Assembly: GCF_001905905.1 (NCBI RefSeq)
Contig: NZ_LIVT01000003.1
Span: forward strand, 248,001-312,000
Direction of reading: 5' to 3'
Source: Streptomyces sp. CB02366
Lineage (GTDB): Bacteria > Actinomycetota > Actinomycetes > Streptomycetales > Streptomycetaceae
Length of the DNA stretch: 64,000 nucleotides
Position 1 is the stretch's first letter; each line of letters opens with the position of its first letter. Positions 10,168 through 17,722 of this stretch are shown here, piece after piece. Under the pieces are notes generated by a model that had not been told where the DNA came from, made no database searches, and saw only the letters and a program-made list of their open reading frames with translations. Both the position numbers and the translations under genes were made by a program.

Positions 10168-11556
10168 GTGGCAGCGGAGCGACTGGTGGTCATCGGCGGG
10201 GACGCGGCGGGCATGTCCGCCGCGTCCCAGGCCCGCAGGCTGAAGGGGCCGGAGGAGTTGGAGATCGTCGCGTTCGAACGCGGCCACTTCACCTCGTACT
10301 CGGCGTGCGGCATCCCGTACTGGGTGAGCGGCGACGTGAAAGCGCGTGACGACCTGATCGCCCGGACGCCGCGGGAGCACCGGGAGCGGCACATCGATCT
10401 GCGGATGCGGACCGAGGTGACGGAGCTGGACGTGCCCGGGCGGCGGGTGCGGGCGCTGGACCGGGAGAGCGGGAAGGCGTACTGGACGGGCTACGACAAG
10501 CTGGTGATCGCCACCGGGGCCCGTCCGGTGCGCCCGGAGCTGCCGGGGATGGACGCGTCCGGGGTGCACGGGGTGCAGACCCTGGACGACGGGCAGGCGC
10601 TGCTGGACTCGTTGGACGCGCTGGGCGCGGAGGGCACCCGGCAGGCCGTCGTGGTGGGCGCGGGGTACATCGGCGTCGAGATGGCCGAGGCGATGCTCAA
10701 GCGGGGCTTCGCGGTGACCGTTCTGAACCGGGGCCGGCAGCCGATGTCGACGCTCGACCCGGACATGGGGCGCCTCGTCCACGGGGCGATGGACGGGCTG
10801 GGCATCACCACGGTCAACGGGGCCGCCGTGACCGAGATCCTCACCGGTGCGGACGGCCGGGTGACCGGGGTGGTGACGGATGCGGGGAGGTATCCGGCGG
10901 ACGTGGTGGTGCTCGGCATCGGCGTCGAACCGGAGACGGGGCTGGCGCGGGCGGCGGGGCTGCCGCTGGGCCCGCAGGGCGGACTGCTGACCGACCAGGC
11001 GATGCGGGTGGCGGGCCACCAGGACATCTGGGCGGGCGGCGACTGCGTGGAGGTCCTGGACCTGGTGGCGGGACGGCCCCGGCACATCCCGCTGGGCACC
11101 CACGCCAACAAGCACGGCCAGGTGATCGGTTCCAACGTGGGCGGCGGCTACGGCACGTTCCCCGGCGTGGTCGGTACGGCGGTGAGCAAGGTCTGCGACC
11201 TGGAGATCGCCCGGACCGGGCTGCGGGAGAAGGACGCCGCCGCGGCCGGGCTGCGCTACGTCACGGCGACCGTCGAGTCGACGCAGCGGGCGGGGTACTA
11301 CCCGGGGGCGAAGCCGATGACGGTGAAGATGATCGCGGAGCTGCGTACGGGGCGGCTGCTCGGGGTGCAGATCGTCGGCCGCGAGGGGTCGGCGAAGCGG
11401 GTGGACGTGGCGGCGGTGGCGCTGACGGCCGGGATGACGGTGGAGCAGATGACGGCGCTCGACCTGGGGTACGCCCCGCCGTTCTCGCCGGTCTGGGATC
11501 CGGTGCTGGTCGCCGCCCGCAAGGCGGTGGCGGCGGTGCGGGGCGCGGGGAGCTGA
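10168..11556 (+). CDS. FAD-dependent CoA-disulfide reductase / NAD(P)H oxidase-like enzyme
   Basis: The 462-residue flavoprotein has an N-terminal FAD site (VVIGGDAAGMSAASQARR), the redox-active cysteine in SYSACGIPYWVSG that is typical of CoA-disulfide reductases and NADH oxidases of the single-cysteine class, an NAD(P)H site (VVVGAGYIGVEMAEAM, about 170-185), an FAD-contacting ATG-box (LVIATGARPV) and a dimerisation domain ending in YAPPFSPVWDPVLVAA. The likely role is reduction of low-molecular-weight disulfides or oxygen. The GTG at 10168 has GGAAGGG seven bases upstream. The gene is convergent with hemE and shares a perfect hairpin terminator with it. Confidence 0.85.
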   Translation: MAAERLVVIGGDAAGMSAASQARRLKGPEELEIVAFERGHFTSYSACGIPYWVSGDVKARDDLIARTPREHRERHIDLRMRTEVTELDVPGRRVRALDRESGKAYWTGYDKLVIATGARPVRPELPGMDASGVHGVQTLDDGQALLDSLDALGAEGTRQAVVVGAGYIGVEMAEAMLKRGFAVTVLNRGRQPMSTLDPDMGRLVHGAMDGLGITTVNGAAVTEILTGADGRVTGVVTDAGRYPADVVVLGIGVEPETGLARAAGLPLGPQGGLLTDQAMRVAGHQDIWAGGDCVEVLDLVAGRPRHIPLGTHANKHGQVIGSNVGGGYGTFPGVVGTAVSKVCDLEIARTGLREKDAAAAGLRYVTATVESTQRAGYYPGAKPMTVKMIAELRTGRLLGVQIVGREGSAKRVDVAAVALTAGMTVEQMTALDLGYAPPFSPVWDPVLVAARKAVAAVRGAGS

Positions 11557-11590
11557 GGACGGTCCCGGGGCGCGGGCCCCGGGACCGTCC
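11557..11590. terminator. Bidirectional terminator (hemE / flavoprotein)
   Basis: A perfect 14-bp stem (11557-11570 with 11577-11590) has a six-base loop. It starts directly after the flavoprotein stop and ends two bases before the hemE stop on the other strand, so it can serve both genes. No U-tract is present, as is usual in Streptomyces. Confidence 0.85.
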
Positions 11591-11592
11591 GC

Positions 11593-12690
11593 TCAGCGCG
11601 CGGTCTGCTCGTGGACGTAGCCCACGAGGCGGGTGAGCGCGTCCGGGTCCATGGTCGGCATGACGCCGTGGCCCAGGTTGAAGACGTGGCCCTCCAGGCC
11701 GGCGGCGGCGTCCAGCACCTCGCGGGTCTTCTCCTCGACGGCCGGGGTCGGCGCGAAGAGCACCGCCGGGTCGAGGTTGCCCTGGAGCGCCTTGCCGGGG
11801 CCGACGCGGCGGGCGGCCTCGTCCAGCGGAACCCGCCAGTCGACGCCGACGACGTCCGCCCCGGCCTCGCCCATCAGGCCGAGGAGTTCGCCGGTGCCGA
11901 CGCCGAAGTGGATGCGGGGGACGCCGTAGGGGGCGACGGCGTCGAAGACCTTGGCGGAGGCGGGGAGCACCGCGCGGCGGTAGTCGGCGGGGGCGAGCGC
12001 GCCGACCCAGGAGTCGAAGAGCTGGACGGCGGAGGCCCCGGCCTCGATCTGGACCTTGAGGAAGGCGCCGGTGATCTCCGCGAGCCGGTCCACGAGGTCG
12101 GCCCAGAGCTGCGGGTCGCCGTACATCATGGCCTTGGTGCGCTCGTGGTTGCGCGAGGGGCCGCCCTCGACGAGGTAGCTGGCGAGGGTGAACGGGGCCC
12201 CGGCGAAGCCGATGAGGGGGGTGGCGCCCAGCTCGGCGGTGAGGATCCCGATGGCCTCGGTGACGTACGGGACGTCCTCGGGGGTGAGGTCGCGCAGCCG
12301 GGCCAGGTCGGCGCGGGTGCGGATCGGCTCGGCGATGACGGGGCCGACGCCGGGCTTGATGTCGAGGTCGATGCCGATGGCCTTGAGCGGTACGACGATG
12401 TCGCTGAAGTAGATCGCGGCGTCGACCTTGTGCCGGCGCACGGGCTGGAGGGTGATCTCGGCGACCAGCTCCGGCATCATGCAGGAGTCGAGCATCGCGA
12501 TGCCCTCGCGGACCTTCAGGTACTCGGGCAGCGAGCGTCCCGCCTGGCGCATGAACCAGACCGGGGTGTGGGGCACGGGTTCGCGTCGGCACGCCTTGAG
12601 GAACGCCGAGTCGCGGGTGGCGCGGTGGACCGCCTCGAGGCTGGCGGAGGTCGTCGTCTGCTGGCCCGAAGGGCTGTCGTTGGCACTCAC
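11593..12690 (-). CDS. hemE: Uroporphyrinogen decarboxylase
   Basis: The 365-residue enzyme decarboxylates the four acetate side chains of uroporphyrinogen III to give coproporphyrinogen III, upstream of HemY and HemQ. The signature [19 protein letters not shown] (about residues 37-55) is the UroD N-terminal pattern with the substrate-binding Arg. [14 protein letters not shown] carries the catalytic Asp region, [17 protein letters not shown] is the second signature, and [14 protein letters not shown] is the C-terminal one. Length is normal. Translation begins at a GTG (12690), six bases after a -10-like AAGATT on the minus strand, so the mRNA may be leaderless. It stands alone, divergent from the DUF3000 gene. 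Confidence 0.95.
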   Translation of the reverse strand: MSANDSPSGQQTTTSASLEAVHRATRDSAFLKACRREPVPHTPVWFMRQAGRSLPEYLKVREGIAMLDSCMMPELVAEITLQPVRRHKVDAAIYFSDIVVPLKAIGIDLDIKPGVGPVIAEPIRTRADLARLRDLTPEDVPYVTEAIGILTAELGATPLIGFAGAPFTLASYLVEGGPSRNHERTKAMMYGDPQLWADLVDRLAEITGAFLKVQIEAGASAVQLFDSWVGALAPADYRRAVLPASAKVFDAVAPYGVPRIHFGVGTGELLGLMGEAGADVVGVDWRVPLDEAARRVGPGKALQGNLDPAVLFAPTPAVEEKTREVLDAAAGLEGHVFNLGHGVMPTMDPDALTRLVGYVHEQTAR

Positions 12691-12696
12691 GCACAG

Positions 12697-12702
12697 AATC
12701 TT
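12697..12702 (-). promoter_or_regulatory. -10-like element for leaderless hemE
   Basis: AAGATT (12702-12697 on the minus strand) ends six bases before the hemE GTG, the spacing expected if transcription starts at the start codon. No ribosome-binding site is present. Confidence 0.35.
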
Positions 12703-12769
12703 CGCACGCGGGCCGAAGGAGCCCGGCCCCGCACGGGTGTCCCTCCCCGCACGCGGCCCGCCTTCCGCC

Positions 12770-12775
12770 TACTCT
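12770..12775 (+). promoter_or_regulatory. -10 element for leaderless DUF3000 gene
   Basis: TACTCT (12770-12775) fits TAnnnT and lies seven bases before the ATG at 12783. There is no Shine-Dalgarno sequence between them, so transcription probably begins at or next to the start codon. Confidence 0.45.
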
Positions 12776-12782
12776 TCCCCGC

Positions 12783-13445
12783 ATGGCTCCGGCTCAGGGA
12801 CAGTTCTCCGATCATTCCGACGGCGTTGAAGGCAAGGACCGTGCGGAGGAGGGCCCTCCCGTGCCTCCCGCCTTCCTGGCGGCGGTCGACTCGCTGCGCT
12901 CCGCGCGTCTGCGGCCGGAGTTGGAGGTGGAGACGACCAGGCCGCCGCAGCGCCTCGCCCCGCACGCGTACGCCCTGGAGGCGGCGGTGGTGGACGGCGA
13001 GGACGATCTCGCCGACGGCAGACTGGTGCTGCTGCACGATCCGGCGGGGCACGACGCCTGGAAGGGCGCGTTCCGCCTGGTGACGCTGGTGCGGGCGGAG
13101 TTGGAGCCGGAGATGGCGGCGGACCCGCTGCTGCCGGAGGTCTGCTGGTCGTGGCTGACGGGGGCGCTGGACGCGCGGGGCCTGGCGTACGGGGAGGCCG
13201 GCGGGACGGTGACGCGCGCCGGTTCGCACTACTTCGGCGCGCTCTCCGCGCGCCGTGCGGCCACGCAGATCGAGATCCGGGCCTCGTGGACGCCCCGCGA
13301 GGGCCGGGGCGGCGTTCCGGAGACGGCGTCGCACCTGATGGCCTGGGGCGATCTGCTGTGCCAGATCGCGGGGCTGCCGCCGTCGGAGACGGTGGACGCG
13401 GCGGTGGTGACGCTGCCGCAGCGGCGCGGGCCGCAGGTTTCGTAA
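12783..13445 (+). CDS. DUF3000 family protein
   Basis: The 220-residue actinobacterial protein has no known function. Conserved-looking parts are the helical PPAFLAAVDSLRSARLRPE near residue 27, RLAPHAYALEA, LPEVCWSWLTGALDARGL and the C-terminal PETASHLMAWGDLLCQIAGL. There is no signal peptide, membrane segment or recognisable catalytic motif. It sits between hemE (divergent) and whiI, the same place I remember in S. coelicolor (SCO6030). The 211 bases after it hold the whiI promoter rather than a clear terminator, so some read-through into whiI is possible. The family is secure, the role unknown. Confidence 0.85.
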   Translation: MAPAQGQFSDHSDGVEGKDRAEEGPPVPPAFLAAVDSLRSARLRPELEVETTRPPQRLAPHAYALEAAVVDGEDDLADGRLVLLHDPAGHDAWKGAFRLVTLVRAELEPEMAADPLLPEVCWSWLTGALDARGLAYGEAGGTVTRAGSHYFGALSARRAATQIEIRASWTPREGRGGVPETASHLMAWGDLLCQIAGLPPSETVDAAVVTLPQRRGPQVS

Positions 13446-13547
13446 CGCTCCGTCACCCGTATCGCACATGTACCGGCTCTCTTTTCGTACAATCGATCGC
13501 GCGTCCTATTTGCCCGAATTGTTACTCACCAAATCGCGATCTTTCCC

Positions 13548-13575
13548 TAAAGGAGGACGGGCCCGCTGCCGAAGA
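13548..13575 (+). promoter_or_regulatory. Sigma-WhiG type promoter of whiI
   Basis: TAAA (13548-13551) and GCCGAAGA (13568-13575) are separated by 16 bases. The sigma-WhiG (FliA-type) consensus is TAAA, 15-16 bases, GCCGATAA, so seven of eight downstream positions are close and six are identical. whiI is an established sigma-WhiG target in S. coelicolor, and the element is about 80 bases upstream of the whiI start. The TAAA overlaps an AAAGGAGG run that has no start codon in reach. Confidence 0.75.
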
Positions 13576-13656
13576 GGTCAATGACCCTTCAAGCACGGTT
13601 CGTCCCCGGTTTCATCCCCCGAGCCGGCCCGTCCCGCCACTCCCCCAGGAGGCCTG

Positions 13657-14319
13657 GTGTCCGTTCTCCTTGAGCAGCCCGCAAGCCTGGTCGCCTACCG
13701 CCCGAACAAGCCGACGGCCATGGTCGTCGTGGCCGACCCGCGCGTCCGTTCCACCGTCACCCGCCATCTGTGGGCCCTCGGAGTACGTGACGTCATCGAG
13801 GCGTCGTCCATCGCGGAGGCACGTCCCCGCGTCGGCAACCCGCGCGACATCTGCATTGCCGACGTCCACCTGCCCGACGGTTCCGGGCTGACCCTGCTGT
13901 CCGAGACCCGGGCCGCAGGCTGGCCCAACGGTCTCGCCCTCTCCGCCGCCGACGACATCGGCGCCGTTCGCAACGCCCTCGCGGGCGGCGTGAAGGGCTA
14001 CGTCGTCACCGGCACCCGAACCAACATCGGCCACCCCGGCCGCCCCGGCGTCGCCCCCATCGGCGCCAACGCGGCCCGTATGCACCGCCGGCCCCCCGGG
14101 TCTCCGAGCCACCCGGGCGGCTACCGCGAACTGTCCGGACGCGAGGTGGAGGTGCTCCGCCTGGTCGCCGAAGGCCAGTCCAACAAGGCCATCGGCGTCT
14201 CGATGGGCCTCTCCGCCCTGACCGTCAAGTCCCACCTCGCCCGCATCGCCCGCAAGCTCGGCACCGGGGACCGGGCCGGCATGGTCGCCGTGGCCCTGCG
14301 GACGGGCATCATCCACTGA
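13657..14319 (+). CDS. whiI: Sporulation response regulator WhiI
   Basis: The 220-residue atypical response regulator has an N-terminal receiver domain (about 20-130) and a C-terminal LuxR-type helix-turn-helix (about 155-215: ELSGREVEVLRLVAEGQSNK, then LSALTVKSHLARIARKLGTG). The receiver is degenerate: the usual acidic pair at the end of strand 1 is replaced (VVVADPRVR), and the conserved Lys after strand 5 is missing (VKGYVVTGT), although an Asp is retained in IADVHLPDGSG. In Streptomyces, WhiI is expressed from a sigma-WhiG promoter, and a WhiI-BldM heterodimer activates late sporulation genes. It starts at GTG 13657 after AGGAGG. The match to S. coelicolor WhiI in my memory is near-complete. 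Confidence 0.95.
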   Translation: MSVLLEQPASLVAYRPNKPTAMVVVADPRVRSTVTRHLWALGVRDVIEASSIAEARPRVGNPRDICIADVHLPDGSGLTLLSETRAAGWPNGLALSAADDIGAVRNALAGGVKGYVVTGTRTNIGHPGRPGVAPIGANAARMHRRPPGSPSHPGGYRELSGREVEVLRLVAEGQSNKAIGVSMGLSALTVKSHLARIARKLGTGDRAGMVAVALRTGIIH

Positions 14320-14375
14320 CCTCACCCCGCCGGGACGTGCCCCGACGCGCCTTCGGCCGGAATACGCGCATGCCC

Positions 14376-14405
14376 GCCCGTCGACGGAACGTTCCGTCGG
14401 CGGGC
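14376..14405 (+). terminator. Hairpin terminator after whiI
   Basis: A 15-pair self-complementary palindrome is centred at 14390/14391 (one G-T pair; CGACGGAACGTTCCGTCG at its core). It lies 57 bases after the whiI stop and just upstream of the rnd promoter, so it probably separates the two units. Confidence 0.7.
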
Positions 14406-14421
14406 TCCGCGCATACCCAGA

Positions 14422-14427
14422 TACCCT
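14422..14427 (+). promoter_or_regulatory. -10 element for leaderless rnd
   Basis: TACCCT (14422-14427) ends six bases before the GTG of rnd at 14434. No ribosome-binding site precedes the GTG, so a leaderless transcript is likely. Confidence 0.45.
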
Positions 14428-14433
14428 TGACAC

Positions 14434-15708
14434 GTGACCGACGCCCAAGAGACCGCAGCAGACACTTCACTGCGAACCACCGGGGGCGCTCCCCCGGACG
14501 ACGTCGCCCCGGCGCCGATCCCCTTGCTCGAACCACGCGAGGGCATTCCCCCGGTGGTGACGTCCGACGACGCGCTGGCCCAGGTGATCGCGGCCTTCGC
14601 CGCGGGCACCGGCCCGGTGGCCGTCGACGCCGAACGCGCCTCGGGATACCGCTACGGCCAGCGCGCCTACCTCGTCCAGCTGCGCCGCGAGGGCGCGGGC
14701 AGCGCCCTGGTCGACCCGGTGGGCTGCCCCGACCTCTCCGGCCTCGGTTCCGCGCTGACCGGCTCCGAGTGGATCCTGCACGCGGCGTCCCAGGACCTGC
14801 CGTGCCTGCGGGACATAGGCATGACCCCCACCTCGCTGTTCGACACCGAGCTGGCGGGGCGGCTCGCGGGCTTCCCGCGCGTCGGCCTCGGCGCGATGGT
14901 GGAGAGCGTCCTCGGGTACGCGCTGGAGAAGGGCCACTCCGCCGTCGACTGGTCCACCCGGCCGCTGCCCGACCCCTGGCTGCGCTACGCCGCGCTCGAC
15001 GTGGAGCTGCTGATCGACCTGCGCGACGCGCTGGAGGAGGAGCTGGAGCGCCAGGGCAAGCTGGAGTGGGCCCGCGAGGAGTTCGACGCCATCGCCTCCG
15101 CGCCGCCCGCCCCGCCGCGCAAGGACCCCTGGCGCCGCACCTCCGGCATGCACAAGGTGCGCCGCCGCCGTCAGATGGCCGTCGTCCGCGAGCTGTGGAC
15201 CGCCCGCGACCAGGTCGCCCAGCGGCGTGACATCTCCCCCGGCAAGGTCCTCGGCGACGCCGCGATCATCGAGGCCGCGCTGGCGCTGCCGGCCGACGTC
15301 CAGGCGCTGAGCGCACTGCCGGGATTCGGCCACCGCATGGGACGCCGTCAGCTGGAGCAGTGGCAGGCGGCCGTGGACCGGGCCAGGGCACTGCCCGAGA
15401 CGGCGCTGCCGCAGCCCGGTCAGCAGCCGGCCGGGCCGCCTCCCCCGCGCTCCTGGGCCGACAAGGACCCGGCCGCCGCCGCCCGGCTCTCGGCCGCCCG
15501 TGCCGCCGTCTCCGAGCTGGCCGAACGCCTCAACATGCCCCAGGAGAACCTGATCACCCCGGACACCGTGCGCCGGGTCTGCTGGGAGCCGCCGAAGAGC
15601 CTGACGCCCGGCGCGGTCGAGGACACCCTCGCCGGGTACGGGGCGCGGAACTGGCAGATCCAGCAGGTCGCCCCGCTCCTGGTCCGGGCGCTGGCGGCCT
15701 CCGCCTGA
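14434..15708 (+). CDS. rnd: Ribonuclease D
   Basis: The 424-residue 3'-5' exoribonuclease is of the DEDDy class. The exonuclease domain (about 40-215) shows the first acidic pair in VAVDAERASGYRYG, the second Asp in ILHAASQDLPCLRD and the Tyr/Asp pair in RYAALDVELLIDL. An HRDC domain follows (about 235-310: VVRELWTARDQVAQRRDISP, then LSALPGFGHRMGRRQLEQW), and the C-terminal 100 residues are an actinobacterial extension. The usual role is trimming of tRNA and other structured RNA 3' ends. It is monocistronic: a leaderless-type promoter lies in front and a strong hairpin starts about 15 bases after the stop. Confidence 0.9.
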   Translation: MTDAQETAADTSLRTTGGAPPDDVAPAPIPLLEPREGIPPVVTSDDALAQVIAAFAAGTGPVAVDAERASGYRYGQRAYLVQLRREGAGSALVDPVGCPDLSGLGSALTGSEWILHAASQDLPCLRDIGMTPTSLFDTELAGRLAGFPRVGLGAMVESVLGYALEKGHSAVDWSTRPLPDPWLRYAALDVELLIDLRDALEEELERQGKLEWAREEFDAIASAPPAPPRKDPWRRTSGMHKVRRRRQMAVVRELWTARDQVAQRRDISPGKVLGDAAIIEAALALPADVQALSALPGFGHRMGRRQLEQWQAAVDRARALPETALPQPGQQPAGPPPPRSWADKDPAAAARLSAARAAVSELAERLNMPQENLITPDTVRRVCWEPPKSLTPGAVEDTLAGYGARNWQIQQVAPLLVRALAASA

Positions 15709-15722
15709 CCCCGCACACGCTC

Positions 15723-15760
15723 CCGAACACCCCCCGGCGGTCGGCCGGGGGGGTGTTCGG
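15723..15760 (+). terminator. Strong terminator after rnd
   Basis: CCGAACACCCCCC (15723-15735) pairs with GGGGGGGTGTTCGG (15747-15760), and the GGC...GCC next to the loop extends the stem to about 16 pairs with one bulged G. Confidence 0.85.
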
Positions 15761-16495
15761 TCTCCTCCCGGTCCGCGAGGGCCGCGGGGGCGCGGCGCTC
15801 CCCGGGGCCACGGGCCCCCAGGACTCACGGGAAGTACGGCGCGGGCACGACGGGCACGGGGTACGGCGACGGAACACGCCTCTTCGGAACAGCGCGGCGG
15901 GAGCGCGCGGAGCGGGGCGATCCGGAGTGGCGGGCCGGGGCGCCGCCGCACCCCGCGCTCCGGCGCGGCGTGCGGCGCTTCCAGGTCGGCGAGGACGACG
16001 GCGGGGCCGGCTTGATCACCGAGGCGGAGGCGGCCGGTGACGCGGAGTACGCGTCGGCGGTGCGGATGTGGTCGCGAAGGAGCGAAATCACGCCAGGTTG
16101 CCGGCGCTTCCGCTCGTCTCCGGCGATGCTCCGCCGATCACGTCCCCCCGGAGCGACCGGATCTTCGGGACACCGCGCCGGGCGCCGGGCCCGCCGCCCT
16201 CGCCGGTGCGGCTGCCGGTGACCCCCTGTGGCGCACCGCCGTGTTCGCGGCCTGCCCGGTGGTCGCGGTGGACCACGGCCCGGCGCTGCGGCGGCCGGGG
16301 GCGGTCCGGTTCACCCGTGAGGCGGCTCGCCCCTCCGGGCCGGTCGCGGTGGGCGTGCGGCGGACGGTGTGACCTTCGACGCTCCGGCCGTGGGGGGTGG
16401 GCAGTCTGGTTACCCGCAAGTAGCATGATGGCAGGCGGTGCGCCCCGTGGCGCGCCCCGCAGCAGTGCCATCCCGCACCCTGGAGGAGAGCCATC
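15761..16495. other. 735-bp gap, probably gene debris plus thiolase promoter
   Basis: No intact gene is visible. Short plus-strand stretches look protein-like in different frames: about 15970-16095 (RRFQVGEDDGGAGLITEAEA and EYASAVRMWSRR) and about 16200-16370 (GDPLWRTAVFAACPVVAVDH, ending at a stop at 16372). They do not join without frameshifts, so this may be a decayed gene of unknown type. The last 90 bases carry the thiolase promoter. Confidence 0.35.
16409..16426 (+). promoter_or_regulatory. Candidate thiolase promoter with overlapping imperfect dyad
   Basis: TAGCAT (16421-16426) fits the TAnnnT -10 pattern and lies 70 bases upstream of the thiolase GTG. GTTACCCGCAAGTAGC (16409-16424) overlaps it and has imperfect two-fold symmetry, as expected of a repressor site. 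No -35 hexamer is convincing. Confidence 0.3.
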
Positions 16496-17722
16496 GTGCC
16501 TCGTACCATCCGGGACGTCGTCTTCGTCGACGGCGTCCGCACCCCGTTCGGCAAAGCGGGCCCGAAGGGCATCTACCACGAGACCCGCGCCGACGACCTC
16601 GTCGTGAAGGCCATCCGGGAGCTGCTGCGCCGCAACCCGGACCTGGACCCCAAGAAGATCGACGAGGTCGCCATCGCCGCGACCACGCAGATCGGGGACC
16701 AGGGTCTGACGCTGGGCCGTACCGCCGGAATCCTCGCCGGTCTGCCGCAGTCCGTCCCCGGCTACTCGATCGACCGCATGTGCGCGGGCGCGCTGACCGC
16801 CGTCACCTCGACGGCCGGTTCCATCGCCTTCGGCGCGTACGACGTCGTCGTGGCCGGCGGCGTCGAGCACATGGGCCGCCACCCCATGGGCGAGGGCGTG
16901 GACCCCAACCCGCGCTTCGTGTCGGAGAAGCTGGTCGACGAGTCCGCCCTGTTCATGGGCATGACGGCGGAGAACCTGCACGACCGCTACCCCACGATCA
17001 CCAAGGAGCGCGCGGACGCCTACGCGGTGCGCTCGCAGGAGAAGGCCGCCAAGGCGTACGCCGACGGCAAGATCCAGCAGGACCTGGTGCCGGTCTCGGT
17101 GCGCCGCACCAACGCCGAGGCGGGCGAGACGGGCTGGGGCCTGGTCACCGCCGACGAGCCGATGCGCCCCGGCACCACCATGGAGTCGCTGGCCGGTCTG
17201 AAGACCCCCTTCCGCCCCCACGGCCGCGTGACGGCCGGCAACGCCGCCGGGCTCAACGACGGCGCCACCGCCTCGCTGCTCGCCGCCGAGGACGTCGCCC
17301 GCGAGCTGGGCCTCCCGGTCAAGATGCGCCTGGTCTCCTACGCCTTCGCGGGCGTGGAGCCGGAGGTCATGGGCTACGGCCCGATCCCGGCCACCGAGAA
17401 GGCGCTGGCCCAGGCCGGTCTCACCATCGACGACATCGGTCTCTTCGAGATCAACGAGGCGTTCGCCGTGCAGGTGCTCGCCTTCCTGGAGCACTACGGC
17501 ATCGCCGACGACGACGCGCGCGTCAACCAGTACGGCGGCGCGATCGCCTACGGCCACCCGCTGGCCTCCTCCGGCGTCCGCCTCATGACCCAGCTGGCCC
17601 GGCAGTTCGAGGAGCAGCCCCAGGTCCGCTACGGCCTGACGACCATGTGCGTCGGCTTCGGCATGGGCGCCACGGTCGTCTGGGAGAACCCCCACTTCAA
17701 CGCTGACGGAGGCGACAAGTGA
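16496..17722 (+). CDS. fadA: Acetyl-CoA C-acyltransferase (thiolase)
   Basis: The 408-residue thiolase shows the acyl-enzyme cysteine in SIDRMCAGALTAVTS (about residue 95), the GHPLASSG block with the catalytic His and the C-terminal proton-transfer cysteine in TMCVGFGMGATV. It cleaves 3-ketoacyl-CoA with CoA in the last step of beta-oxidation. It starts at GTG 16496 after GGAGGAGAG. Its stop overlaps the start of the multifunctional hydratase/dehydrogenase gene by four bases (GTGA), so the two subunits of the fatty-acid oxidation complex are translationally coupled. Length and motifs are complete. A biosynthetic acetoacetyl-CoA thiolase is less likely given this partner. Confidence 0.9.
   Translation: MPRTIRDVVFVDGVRTPFGKAGPKGIYHETRADDLVVKAIRELLRRNPDLDPKKIDEVAIAATTQIGDQGLTLGRTAGILAGLPQSVPGYSIDRMCAGALTAVTSTAGSIAFGAYDVVVAGGVEHMGRHPMGEGVDPNPRFVSEKLVDESALFMGMTAENLHDRYPTITKERADAYAVRSQEKAAKAYADGKIQQDLVPVSVRRTNAEAGETGWGLVTADEPMRPGTTMESLAGLKTPFRPHGRVTAGNAAGLNDGATASLLAAEDVARELGLPVKMRLVSYAFAGVEPEVMGYGPIPATEKALAQAGLTIDDIGLFEINEAFAVQVLAFLEHYGIADDDARVNQYGGAIAYGHPLASSGVRLMTQLARQFEEQPQVRYGLTTMCVGFGMGATVVWENPHFNADGGDK

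Noticed and set aside
13546..13558. AAAGGAGG upstream of whiI as a ribosome-binding site for a small gene.
   Set aside because: No start codon lies at a usable distance; it overlaps the sigma-WhiG promoter.
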